Positions 36,575 to 43,543 of a DNA stretch of 43,543 nucleotides are shown here, piece after piece. The notes under the pieces were generated by a model. It saw only the letters and a list, made by a program, of their open reading frames with translations, did no database searches and had not been told where the DNA came from. Origin of the DNA: an uncultured Geobacteraceae bacterium. GTDB taxonomy: Bacteria > Desulfobacterota > Desulfuromonadia > Geobacterales > Pseudopelobacteraceae. The DNA lies in the NCBI GenBank assembly GCA_903845365.1, contig CAIMXI010000440.1, forward strand, positions 1 to 43,543, given 5' to 3'. Numbering within the stretch: position 1 is the stretch's first letter; every line of letters begins with the position of its first letter. The translations under genes and the position numbers were made by a program.

Positions 36575-36840
36575 ACCATTTCCTTCAACTCCTTGCCGAC
36601 CTTGAAAAAAGGAAGCTTTTTGGGGCTCACCTTGATTGATTCACCGGTTTTAGGATTTCGACCGGAATACGTGTCATACTCTCTGATCACGAAGCTGCCG
36701 AGGCCCCGGATTTCAATGCGATCGCCATTAACCATTGCTTCACTCATCGAAGAGAAAATAATATTTACAAGCTCTTCGGCCCTCTTGACCGGTAAATCTT
36801 TTTTCTGAGCCAACTGTTCAATAAGTTCTGATTTATTCAT
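36565..36840 (-). CDS. ihfB: Integration host factor subunit beta (HU/IHF family)
   Basis: 91 residues; strong GGAGGG ribosome site. A DNA-bending histone-like protein. MNKSELIEQLAQKKDLPVK, and the arm region IEIRGLGSFVIREYDTYSGRNPKTGE with the Pro that kinks DNA. The IHF-beta assignment rests on the RIEIRGLGSF pattern and could be an HU-like paralogue. IHF is needed in site-specific recombination and sigma-54 promoters. Monocistronic-looking, with the unexplained hairpin at its stop. Confidence 0.93.
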   Translation of the reverse strand: MNKSELIEQLAQKKDLPVKRAEELVNIIFSSMSEAMVNGDRIEIRGLGSFVIREYDTYSGRNPKTGESIKVSPKKLPFFKVGKELKEMVLG

Positions 36841-36931
36841 AGAAACCCTCCATATTAGAAGCCGTTACGGCTTATACCAACAAATGAATAAAAGTAAAAT
36901 AGCAAAGTTGGATAATACGACAGTCAGAGCA

Positions 36932-37942
36932 TTAATGACAAGATTTATTCAGATACTTTTTGAAGATCACAGCTGCATCATTCGGGCGGCCAAGCTCCTG
37001 AAGGATGATGTACAGTTTCTCCGCAGCGGGACGGGCAAACGCTGTCTGCAGCAGCTCGACATACTGATTTACGGCACTCTCATGGTCACCGGTCATTTCA
37101 AAAATATCAGCTCGCATAAGCAGCGCCTCGCCCGACATTATCTGCTCGCAAATCATCGTTTCAATTACGGTCATGGCATCCTGCAAGCGGTTACTCTCAC
37201 GTAGCACGAGCGCCAGATTAAGCCAGGCAAGTTCATTGCGGCCATTCAGCTGAATAGCCGCACCAAGCTGCAGTTCCGCCTCACTATCGTTGCCAAGTCG
37301 GTGCAGTAATTTCCCTTTTTCGTAGCAATAAATGTCACGCGGAACCGAATCGATACATCTTTCAAGAGCAGCTAACGCTTCTAGATGTTCATCTTGACTC
37401 GCGGCGATGAATGCAAACGCAAAATCCTCTCCCAGTCCGGCATAGCGCTGACACTGTTCTGTCGGCAATTGCTGGATAAGCAGTTCATAATATTCCAGCA
37501 GCGGCAGGGAGTGATCCAAATTTTCAGCATCAGAAGGGGCGCATCCCGAAGAGCTGCACGAGCTACAGGAAGATGCTGCCGCCTGTGGCTCTTCATGGTG
37601 ACCTTCCTTTTCTCCGTATTTCTGGAGCAGCAGATCCGCCTTATTCCGGATCACCGGGTCAGATGTCAATGTTTTTGCGAGTTCCAGATGGTCTATTGCC
37701 TTAGTAAAATCACCGTGCGAATGGGCGAATTCAGCCTCAAAGAGATTACGTTCAGCAAGCCTGAGATTCGCTGTGGCGATCCGCTCTCTGAAAACAGCCT
37801 CAAGTTCACCACCGGCACTCCTTAGCAAACCATCCTCATAATACGTCCTGGCATCAAAAAAGCTCTCTGACTCCAGACAGTTGTCACCCTTCGTGAGAAG
37901 ATCTGCCGGGGACTTAGAAAACCACTTGCTGATAAAACTCAC
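36932..37942 (-). CDS. TPR-repeat protein with a cysteine cluster
   Basis: 336 residues, starting with GTG 37942 (AAAGG 8 bases upstream). Mostly helical; two TPR-like blocks (about 13-110 and 180-330, such as FFDARTYYEDGLLRSAG, NELAWLNLALVLRESNRLQDAM, ESAVNQYVELLQTAF) flank a low-complexity linker carrying C126xxC129 and C134, followed by GCAPSD. No signal peptide. It may be a scaffold for protein interactions. It begins 12 bases after the rlmD-type gene, so the two are probably cotranscribed. The function is unknown. Confidence 0.82.
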   Translation of the reverse strand: MSFISKWFSKSPADLLTKGDNCLESESFFDARTYYEDGLLRSAGGELEAVFRERIATANLRLAERNLFEAEFAHSHGDFTKAIDHLELAKTLTSDPVIRNKADLLLQKYGEKEGHHEEPQAAASSCSSCSSSGCAPSDAENLDHSLPLLEYYELLIQQLPTEQCQRYAGLGEDFAFAFIAASQDEHLEALAALERCIDSVPRDIYCYEKGKLLHRLGNDSEAELQLGAAIQLNGRNELAWLNLALVLRESNRLQDAMTVIETMICEQIMSGEALLMRADIFEMTGDHESAVNQYVELLQTAFARPAAEKLYIILQELGRPNDAAVIFKKYLNKSCH

Positions 37943-37954
37943 GACAATACCTTT

Positions 37955-39265
37955 CTATCTGGAGAGTAACGTGACGCTTTCAATATGAAACGTCTGTGGA
38001 AACATATCGATCGGAACAGAAGTAACAACCCGGTACCCGCTCACTGTCAGCAAACCGCAATCCCTGGCAAGGGTACTCGGATCACACGAAACATAGATAA
38101 TTTTGTCAGGCTGTAATCGGGCAATACCGGCAACAACGTCGGCTGCGCCTGAACGAGGCGGATCAAGTATCACGGTGTCAAACTTGTAACCTTTGGCAAG
38201 AAGATACTGTAAGCCTGAATTAGCATCATCACAAAAAAACCGGACATTTGCAACCTTGTTTGTGTTCCGATTAAGTTCTGCCGCCAGAACAGAGTCGGCA
38301 TTTCCCTCAATCCCGACCACCGAGGCGACTTCAGCAGCGAGAGGAAGCGAAAAATTGCCGTTACCACAATAAAGATCGAGAAGGTTCTCAGCAGGTGTAA
38401 AATTTCCCAGCTTCCGTATGAGAGCAAGCATGGATACATTTTGACGTTGATGAACCTGGGCAAATCCGCCAGGTGGATACGTTAGTTCCAACGTTTTTTT
38501 AGCAGGGTCGGCCTGATTCATCCGGTAGCTGATTGCTGATTCACCACATATTTTTTCACCGGACTCATGACGCACAGTTTTGATAAAAAGCCCCGTGCAT
38601 GGCCACAAATCACCAGCTTGTGAGCATAAATACTCTCTGCTTTTCTGGGTAATGCTCCCGGCTTGATGTATAAAGACAATTACTCCGCTGTCGCCGGCAT
38701 CTATTGTGAGCTGAGTGACCTCCTCTCTACCGGGATAGAGCTGAAGTACTCCCCTGAAACAGTTCAACGTCTGATTGATTATAGGAGCAGCTATTGAACA
38801 ACCGCCAGCGACGTCCTCCACTTGGTGTGAGCCCTGCCGGTAAAACCCGATGCATGTTTTTCCGTGGTGAATTGCGACCTTGAACTGGAGCCGATTCCGG
38901 TAGCCATACATAAGGGGGGCTGGAACAGCATCTTCAACTAGAACAGCCGGTACGCGCGCTCCTCTCCAAAGTGTTTCTGCCAGAATATTCCGCTTCTGTT
39001 CAAGCTGCGCAGAGTAACGGATATGCTGCCAATGGCACCCTCCGCACCGACCGAAGATTGGACAGAGCGGAGTAGTCCTTGCGGTAGAAGGGGTGATTAT
39101 TTCAGATATTGAAGCTGTACAGTACGATTTTTTTCGGAGTGCGACACGGAGAACTACTTCATCGCCAGGGGAGCTGAACGGAACAAAACAGACTTTGCCA
39201 TCAATCCGGCAGACACCGTTGCCACCAAAGGCAAGCTTATCAATAGTAGCAACCGGCAGCGTCAC
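37955..39265 (-). CDS. rlmD: 23S rRNA (uracil-5-)-methyltransferase, RlmD/RumA type
   Basis: 436 residues from GTG 39265 (VTLPVATIDKLAFGGNG aligns with the usual start; the longer frame would overlap the upstream gene). A TRAM domain (DKLAFGGNGV, VCFVPFSSPGDEV), a [4Fe-4S] cluster signature of four cysteines (CPIFGRCGGCHWQH plus C further on, C-x5-C-x2-C pattern), and a SAM-methyltransferase domain with NLLDLYCGNGNFSLPLA, DPPRSGAAD and the catalytic Cys in IYVSCDPSTLARD. It methylates U in rRNA or tRNA; RlmD versus TrmA-like is inferred from the iron-sulfur motif. Confidence 0.93.
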   Translation of the reverse strand: MTLPVATIDKLAFGGNGVCRIDGKVCFVPFSSPGDEVVLRVALRKKSYCTASISEIITPSTARTTPLCPIFGRCGGCHWQHIRYSAQLEQKRNILAETLWRGARVPAVLVEDAVPAPLMYGYRNRLQFKVAIHHGKTCIGFYRQGSHQVEDVAGGCSIAAPIINQTLNCFRGVLQLYPGREEVTQLTIDAGDSGVIVFIHQAGSITQKSREYLCSQAGDLWPCTGLFIKTVRHESGEKICGESAISYRMNQADPAKKTLELTYPPGGFAQVHQRQNVSMLALIRKLGNFTPAENLLDLYCGNGNFSLPLAAEVASVVGIEGNADSVLAAELNRNTNKVANVRFFCDDANSGLQYLLAKGYKFDTVILDPPRSGAADVVAGIARLQPDKIIYVSCDPSTLARDCGLLTVSGYRVVTSVPIDMFPQTFHIESVTLLSR

Positions 39266-39266
39266 A

Positions 39267-39647
39267 CTACGCTCGGGCTCTCTGGATATGTGGAGCCTTC
39301 TTAATACATTTCTGATACTCACTACGAACAAAGCCGGGAGCAAAATCGGGCGAAGATAAATAGGCTACCGCTGTTTCATGGAAGGCTTTGGTCAGTTGAT
39401 TGCGAATTGATGCTATCTCAGTTTTCGGTACAGCCATCTTCTCCAAAACCTTCTCAAATCTCACAGTAGTTCCCATCTTACCGACCGCAGTAAAAAAATC
39501 TTCGACATTATCAAAATAATTCTTGTCAAGCGGGATATCACAACTGGCGAGCAGTTTCACATGATAGTAGCCCCCGAAATAGTGGCGGGTCTGATCCGTC
39601 AACGTAATGCTGAGCGCCGGGCCAAGAGGTATCTTTTCAAGAATCAC
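39267..39647 (-). CDS. Conserved small protein of unknown function
   Basis: 126 residues (MILEKIPLGPALSITLTDQT...). Starts 4 bases inside queE (ATGA-type overlap) and ends at 39267, immediately before the rlmD-type GTG, so it lies in a tight operon. It has a possible beta-rich N-terminus (HYFGGYYHVKLLASCDIPL), a helical C-terminus (KTEIASIRNQLTKAF) and no membrane segment. I recognise no family. Position between queE and rlmD suggests a link to RNA modification, but this is only contextual. Confidence 0.78.
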   Translation of the reverse strand: MILEKIPLGPALSITLTDQTRHYFGGYYHVKLLASCDIPLDKNYFDNVEDFFTAVGKMGTTVRFEKVLEKMAVPKTEIASIRNQLTKAFHETAVAYLSSPDFAPGFVRSEYQKCIKKAPHIQRARA

Positions 39648-40393
39648 AGCACCCCCAAAAGCTTGTGCATCTGTGGAATAACCCGGACATCCGGAAGTCG
39701 GGAAGATGCCAGTTCTTGTAGATGAAAAATGGTGGCAGCGGCAATACCGGTTCTCCCGCCCGGGAGAGAGAGCGGCTGCAAAAAGAGCGGCAGCGAAGTA
39801 TCAACAGAAGACATTATATCGCACACCGTTGAAATTTCTCCATCAGTAGTGCCATCACCCACCACGACTTTTACCGAGACATCTGTGCCTTGGCAGTCGC
39901 GCAGAAATAGTGCATGAAGATCCCAGAGATGCTCAGTGCAGCCTGCGGTTGAAGGGAGTTTCATATCCATGTTGATATAATCGACGCACTCCTTTACCTT
40001 GTGCATGGCAACCGGCAAGGTTCCGTTAGTTTCAAGATGGATCGGAAGGATTTTTCTGATTTCTGGAAACCATTCCCTGAGAACATCCGCATGGAGGAGC
40101 GGCTCCCCACCAGTGAAGCTGACCGAATGGTGAGCCGACGGCAGTTGCAGTAGCCAATCGTGTAATAGTAATAAAAATGTTTGGAGGGTCAGCGGCTGCG
40201 AGAGGTGATGGAATGTTCCTGATCCGGGCTTTGTTTCTATACGGCAGCTGTCAGTTTTCACGAAAACTGTATCGCAGTAGCGACAGTCAAGATTACACTC
40301 CGTCAGACGCACAAAAATCTGACGGCGACCAGCAAGCATCCCTTCGCCCTGAATGGATGAAAAAATCTCGTTTATATAAAGCGGATCACTCAT
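39644..40393 (-). CDS. queE: 7-carboxy-7-deazaguanine synthase
   Basis: 249 residues from ATG 40393, overlapping the queD stop by 8 bases. A radical-SAM enzyme that rearranges 6-carboxy-tetrahydropterin to the 7-deazaguanine of queuosine. Seen: SIQGEGMLAGRRQIFVRL, the cluster motif CNLDCRYC (CX3CX2C), FTGGEPLLHADVL, HLETNGTLP, and C-terminal QMHKLLGVL. Full length for the family. Queuosine synthesis is further represented by queD. Confidence 0.96.
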   Translation of the reverse strand: MSDPLYINEIFSSIQGEGMLAGRRQIFVRLTECNLDCRYCDTVFVKTDSCRIETKPGSGTFHHLSQPLTLQTFLLLLHDWLLQLPSAHHSVSFTGGEPLLHADVLREWFPEIRKILPIHLETNGTLPVAMHKVKECVDYINMDMKLPSTAGCTEHLWDLHALFLRDCQGTDVSVKVVVGDGTTDGEISTVCDIMSSVDTSLPLFLQPLSLPGGRTGIAAATIFHLQELASSRLPDVRVIPQMHKLLGVL

Positions 40394-40754
40394 AATAGCG
40401 GGCTGAGGCGTTATCAGACTCCCAGACCGTAATCGAATCAATTTTGATGTTGTCGTTATTCATCCGTTCAGAGATGCGCTTATACAGATATTTTGAGATG
40501 TGTTCCGAAGAAGGAGAAATATTTGCGAACGCCGGGTTGTCGTTGAGATATTTGTGATCAAGCTCGTTAATGATTGCCCCGGCTTCGCGCTTGAGAAGTT
40601 TAAAATCGATACCGAGGCCGGCTTTATCCAGTTCACGGGCAGTCACTGCAACCTCTACCTTCCAGTTGTGGCCATGCAGATTTTCACAATCACCATGATA
40701 ATTAACCAGATTATGCGCGGCAGCAAAACTTGTACGAATCGTCAGCATGTACAT
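40386..40754 (-). CDS. queD: 6-carboxy-5,6,7,8-tetrahydropterin synthase
   Basis: 122 residues (AGGGG 9 bases before ATG 40754). Zinc-dependent PTPS-family enzyme of queuosine synthesis. The zinc histidines are His14 (FAAAHNL) and the pair in CENLHGHNWKVEV; the catalytic Cys and the C-terminal Glu (TVWESDNASARYYE) are present. Overlaps queE. Upstream 474 bases are non-coding; no preQ1 riboswitch was recognised there. Confidence 0.95.
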   Translation of the reverse strand: MYMLTIRTSFAAAHNLVNYHGDCENLHGHNWKVEVAVTARELDKAGLGIDFKLLKREAGAIINELDHKYLNDNPAFANISPSSEHISKYLYKRISERMNNDNIKIDSITVWESDNASARYYE

Positions 40755-41228
40755 TTATAGAAACCCCTCTGGTGAAAAATATAAACTTGCTGCGATACTA
40801 CACAAAAAAATGGGCAACCACAAAGGGTTTCTGGGTATTAGGATTTTTGATAAACTCCGCTCAAGGCATAATGGCACTCTGCAAAATGGAAAGTTTTGTC
40901 ATAACCCGGCGATGCGTTGTAAAGATACTTTCAGACTTCTTGGGGAGAATGACGAGCTCATCAAAAATAATTCGAGGAAGTTTCTCGAATTTTAGCTATG
41001 AAAACCTCTGTTGAATTTATAAACAGAATAGGGTATAGATTCTTTTGAATTAAATTGTTCTTTGTGCAACGCAAAACTAGATAAAAACAGCTGAATAATG
41101 GTACACTCATGGTGCATTAGAGTGCATAAACCAGCAACAACGTAATGAAGATGGCAACATATTGCAGCAGGTCTATAGAAAACCAACATACTAGAATAAC
41201 ACAGCTAAATGTAGAGTTTAACCTGCAC
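40755..41228. other. 474-base intergenic region, no gene seen
   Basis: A+T-rich region between queD and the tRNA. Short ORFs (for example 40747-40995) show no coding character. A perfect 8-bp stem, AATTCGAG (40969-40976) with CTCGAATT (40984-40991), followed on the minus strand by ATTTTTG, might be a terminator for leftward transcripts or an RNA hairpin. A TTGAGC...TAATAC pair (roughly 40850 on the minus strand) could drive queD, weakly supported. Confidence 0.5.
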
Positions 41229-41316
41229 GGAGAGGTGTCCGAGTGGTCGATGGTGCCTGACTCGAAATCAGGTGTACGGAAACGTACCTAGGGTTCGAAT
41301 CCCTACCTCTCCGCCA
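41229..41316 (+). tRNA. tRNA-Ser(CGA)
   Basis: 88 nt including an encoded CCA. Acceptor GGAGAGG pairs with CCTCTCC, discriminator G. The anticodon arm CCTGA-CTCGAAA-TCAGG carries anticodon CGA (reads UCG serine codons). The long variable arm (about GTGTACGGAAACGTACC) marks a class II serine tRNA. The TTCGAAT T-loop is present. Confidence 0.97.
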
Positions 41317-41328
41317 GTAAAAACAATG

Positions 41329-41352
41329 GGTTACAGCTTAATTGCTGTAACC
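41329..41352 (+). terminator. Terminator downstream of tRNA-Ser
   Basis: A 9-bp stem GGTTACAGC with GCTGTAACC around a 6-base loop, followed by TTTATTGTTT. It lies 12 bases after the tRNA end and should terminate its transcription. Confidence 0.85.
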
Positions 41353-41374
41353 TTTATTGTTTAAATCTAAAAAG

Positions 41375-41395
41375 CGTGAACGTATACGTGAACGT
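41375..41395. repeat. Short direct repeat CGTGAACGT x2
   Basis: CGTGAACGT occurs at 41375-41383 and 41387-41395, three bases apart, in a non-coding stretch (41353-41478) downstream of the tRNA terminator. Such spaced repeats next to a tRNA could be recombinase or plasmid-type binding sites, but no integrase gene is seen in the window. Confidence 0.45.
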
Positions 41396-41478
41396 TGTAA
41401 TTGTTGCTAGCCTTGAAATAAAGTGAAATTATATGACCTATTTCTTGCTGCTCAAACTTTTTATTCGTTGATTTTGAA

Positions 41479-41760
41479 TCAGTACTCATCCGGAAACAAG
41501 ATTGTAGTGACCGACCGATCACACTCCGTGATTATCCAGATGGGCGGTACGCCAACTTTTGTGTAAGCCGAGAACAATCTATAGCCATCCAGCAAGGCCA
41601 ACTCATTTGTCACCCTGTCCTCATCACAGAGATTACCCCAATCCCCTGCCAGATGCCGTTCAAGCGATAGCCTGACATGCTGTTCAAACGTTACGTCCTT
41701 ATTCATCTCGTCGTTAACTCCACGGGTAACAACTATTTTCCCTGAATTGAACTTTATCAT
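41479..41760 (-). CDS. Small conserved accessory protein
   Basis: 93 residues (MIKFNSGKIVVTRGVN...). Motifs HLAGDWGNLCDEDRVTNE and IWIITECDRSVTTILFPDEY recall a small family often seen in plasmids and integrative elements and annotated hypothetical or 'plasmid-related'; this recognition is from memory. No known function. It is on the same strand as the VWA protein, about 60 bases from its end, and its presence fits an accessory region beginning at the tRNA. Confidence 0.72.
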   Translation of the reverse strand: MIKFNSGKIVVTRGVNDEMNKDVTFEQHVRLSLERHLAGDWGNLCDEDRVTNELALLDGYRLFSAYTKVGVPPIWIITECDRSVTTILFPDEY

Positions 41761-41820
41761 CGTTTACTCCTTCGTCGCGCAGTCTCCTGCGGCTTGAAAT
41801 GTATTTATGTATTATTGTGT

Positions 41821-43543
41821 TCATGCTGTTGCGGTATTGCGCCTCGTCAGCAATCCTTCCATTATCCCGAACATGGCAGACGGAAGTTCCTGAATGGTTT
41901 TGATGACCTTATGATTGTTCCAGTAATTGCGAACGCTACCATCCATAATGCCTATTGCAGCGATTTCTATACCGTCCTTCAGAGCCTTTTGTGTTGCAGA
42001 CCTTGTTGCAGCACCGTTATCAGGACAGCCATCTGTCAGAATTAGCAGAATCTTCCGTGGTTCTGGTCGCTGTAACAGTAGAGCCCGTCCCGCCCAAATT
42101 GCATTATGAGTGGGCGTACCATCGAACGGGTAATGGTTGAAGTTCTCGGATAGTGGCTTCCTGCCGAAGTCCACAAGTATATTGATTTCAGGAGTCACAT
42201 TCTTGCCGCTGAACTCGGCAGAACAAACCGCAACACCTTTCAGACCGAATAGCGTCGTATGAAGTGCAAATGCTGCGGCGTTGGCAACCCTGTACCTGCT
42301 ACACATACTGCCGGATAAATCCAACAGAACCATGACGGCGGTATTAACCTCTACCGCTTCAACCTTCTTTCTGAAAATACGCGGATCACCGGTTGCCATC
42401 CTGACCAGACGTCCTGCAGCCAGCTTCCTACCAGAAAGCCCGTAGGAGGTCGGCTGCATCTTCATGGATTGTAGCATTCCCATCAAGCGAGCCCGCATTC
42501 TGGACGAAGCAGAAATTGCTTCCACCTCGTTCAACTTGCCATGTAATGCTCTGAGTCTCCCGATATCCGGTAACAGGGGAATACCAGCCAATACTTTGTA
42601 GGGCGTATTGTCAGCTATTTCGTCCAGTTCCTTCTGAATCAAGCTTGAGAGATCGCCATAACCGGTATTGTTCTTCAGCATCTTATCAATTTCTTCTACA
42701 GTTGGACGCTTGCCACCACCGCGACTGGCACCGGCACCAGAACCTGATGCCTGCATTCCTCTTTGCCCCTGTTGCGGGTTTTCCTCAGTTCCATCTTCTC
42801 CTTGACGCTGTGTACCGGATAAATCATCATTGCACCATTGACCGCCTCTCTGTGCCTGCCCCTGATTATGCTGTGTTTGCTGAGTTTGCGGATCATTTGG
42901 TTCATGGGATGCGTCTGAGGGTGTGCCTTGTGCTGCGCTTTGCGTTATAGATGACGCTGGAGTTTGAGGTTGAGGTTGATGTGGAGGTGCCTTCTGCTGA
43001 ACCAACAAATCGATTAGCTTCTGCGCCATTACCCGTGAATCCGCTGTACTGCACAGTTTATCCATGTCCTTGATAATTGCATCCACGTCATCAATGAACT
43101 CTGAGCCGAAGGCATCATCCATCATCTCATTGCAGATATCTTCGAGTGCCAGTATTGCTGCCTGTTTCAATATCCTGCCAAAGCCATACGCCATAACCTT
43201 ACCGAGCAACGCATGGGTAAGGTTCTTCGGTTCAAGACTCCCTTTGTTGATATAGTGGGTGGTAACCGCTTCCAGGTTGAAGCAGGTGCCCGGTCGTGAT
43301 TCGATGGTTTTCATGTCAACCCGGATATCTTCGACGACGTTTATCATGTCACCCAGCAACCCATCAGGCCTGCCTCCGCCGGTTGTGAAGTTCTTGTGCC
43401 CGATTTCATGGAATACCAGGCCGGTCATCAACATTCTACCCAGCGATGTTGAAGGCATTCTGGCGATGTTGATATGTGAACCATCGTTCTTGCAGTAGGA
43501 GTTATCACCGCCTACCGTTATCTTTATCTTTGCATCACGTCCC
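41821..43543 (-). CDS. CobT-like VWA protein with HExxH motif (5' truncated by window edge)
   Basis: The frame is open to the right edge, so the true N-terminus is outside the window; 573 codons are visible. An N-terminal part holds HEIGHKNF (HExxH, zinc-protease-like), followed by GGGRPDGLLGD. A long Gln/Pro/Ser-rich linker (about residues 160-260 of the visible part) precedes a helical region and a C-terminal von Willebrand A domain with the MIDAS motif in MVLLDLSGSMCSR and TDGCPD. Cobaltochelatase CobT-like VWA proteins usually work with an AAA+ MoxR-type ATPase, which would lie upstream off the window. In mobile elements such pairs are recurrent; no cobalamin genes are here, so cobalt insertion is unlikely. 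Confidence 0.85.
   Translation of the reverse strand, partial: GRDAKIKITVGGDNSYCKNDGSHINIARMPSTSLGRMLMTGLVFHEIGHKNFTTGGGRPDGLLGDMINVVEDIRVDMKTIESRPGTCFNLEAVTTHYINKGSLEPKNLTHALLGKVMAYGFGRILKQAAILALEDICNEMMDDAFGSEFIDDVDAIIKDMDKLCSTADSRVMAQKLIDLLVQQKAPPHQPQPQTPASSITQSAAQGTPSDASHEPNDPQTQQTQHNQGQAQRGGQWCNDDLSGTQRQGEDGTEENPQQGQRGMQASGSGAGASRGGGKRPTVEEIDKMLKNNTGYGDLSSLIQKELDEIADNTPYKVLAGIPLLPDIGRLRALHGKLNEVEAISASSRMRARLMGMLQSMKMQPTSYGLSGRKLAAGRLVRMATGDPRIFRKKVEAVEVNTAVMVLLDLSGSMCSRYRVANAAAFALHTTLFGLKGVAVCSAEFSGKNVTPEINILVDFGRKPLSENFNHYPFDGTPTHNAIWAGRALLLQRPEPRKILLILTDGCPDNGAATRSATQKALKDGIEIAAIGIMDGSVRNYWNNHKVIKTIQELPSAMFGIMEGLLTRRNTATA

Noticed and set aside
36884-37204. Plus-strand ORF between ihfB and the TPR gene
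   Set aside because: It is the mirror of the TPR gene's coding strand and has no homology-like motifs.
40755-41228. Small ORFs and a preQ1 riboswitch upstream of queD
   Set aside because: The ORFs lack plausible protein sequence, and no preQ1 aptamer consensus could be recognised.
1-43543. Reverse transcriptase, template repeat, transposase or integrase in the window
   Set aside because: No reading frame shows the YxDD of DGR reverse transcriptases, DDE or tyrosine recombinase motifs, so none is annotated; the DGR interpretation requires a remote element.

Overview
The window looks like a chromosome segment from the Geobacter lineage (Geobacterales, Desulfuromonadota). This rests on gene content and protein character, not on a database search. 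The signs are a yceD-rpmF-plsX-fabH-fabD-fabG-acpP-fabF-rpiB-glyA string, a FecR plus CHASE2-cyclase pair, a very large secreted M6 protease ending in a dockerin-like EF-hand tail, a HyfB-like membrane subunit and intergenic inverted repeats.

Layout. (1) 1-710: the 3' end of a nucleotidyltransferase-like gene, a frameshifted hicA toxin relic with its own promoter, and a hairpin-forming repeat. (2) 710-8092: a 2460-residue secreted M6 metalloprotease with many Ig-like modules and two DUF1566 modules. (3) 8098-10137: a DMT-type exporter and a methyltransferase, separated by an inverted-repeat element. (4) 13930-10142 (minus): an operon of an HTH-EIIA protein, an orphan HyfB/NuoL-like transporter subunit and a beta-carbonic-anhydrase-like protein. 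(5) 15914-14004 (minus): a secreted transglutaminase-like protein with a proline-rich tandem repeat. (6) 16123-19275: FecR-TPR protein and CHASE2-adenylate cyclase. (7) 24345-19323 (minus): a five-gene envelope operon (FlgT-like, CsgG-like lipoprotein, SLH lipoprotein, LPP20-like protein, small secreted protein). (8) 40754-24494 (minus): housekeeping genes, from queD, queE, an unknown ORF, rlmD-type methyltransferase, TPR protein, ihfB, ppx and malQ to the L32/fatty-acid operon, rpiB, glyA and bioA. (9) 41229-41316: tRNA-Ser(CGA), followed by accessory genes (a small conserved protein and a VWA/HExxH CobT-like protein running off the window), which looks like an island inserted at the tRNA.

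The most striking signal is inside the M6 protease. Its two DUF1566 modules end in 41-codon segments that differ at 21 codons. Thirty of the 33 base differences fall at codon positions 1 or 2, most involve an adenine, the third base (often C) is kept, and the intervening codons are identical at the DNA level. The upstream parts of the same modules differ mainly at synonymous sites. This is the footprint expected of diversity-generating retroelement (DGR) variable regions. No reverse transcriptase or template repeat is in the window, so the DGR would have to act from elsewhere.

Two other candidates for undescribed systems are the EIIA/HyfB/carbonic-anhydrase-like operon, which parallels two-component DAB inorganic-carbon pumps but uses different parts, and the FlgT/CsgG/SLH/LPP20 operon, which could build an outer-membrane complex without flagellar or curli genes. 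The core region shows clear transcription signals: a strong promoter ahead of yceD, another ahead of acpP, and an intrinsic terminator between acpP and fabF.
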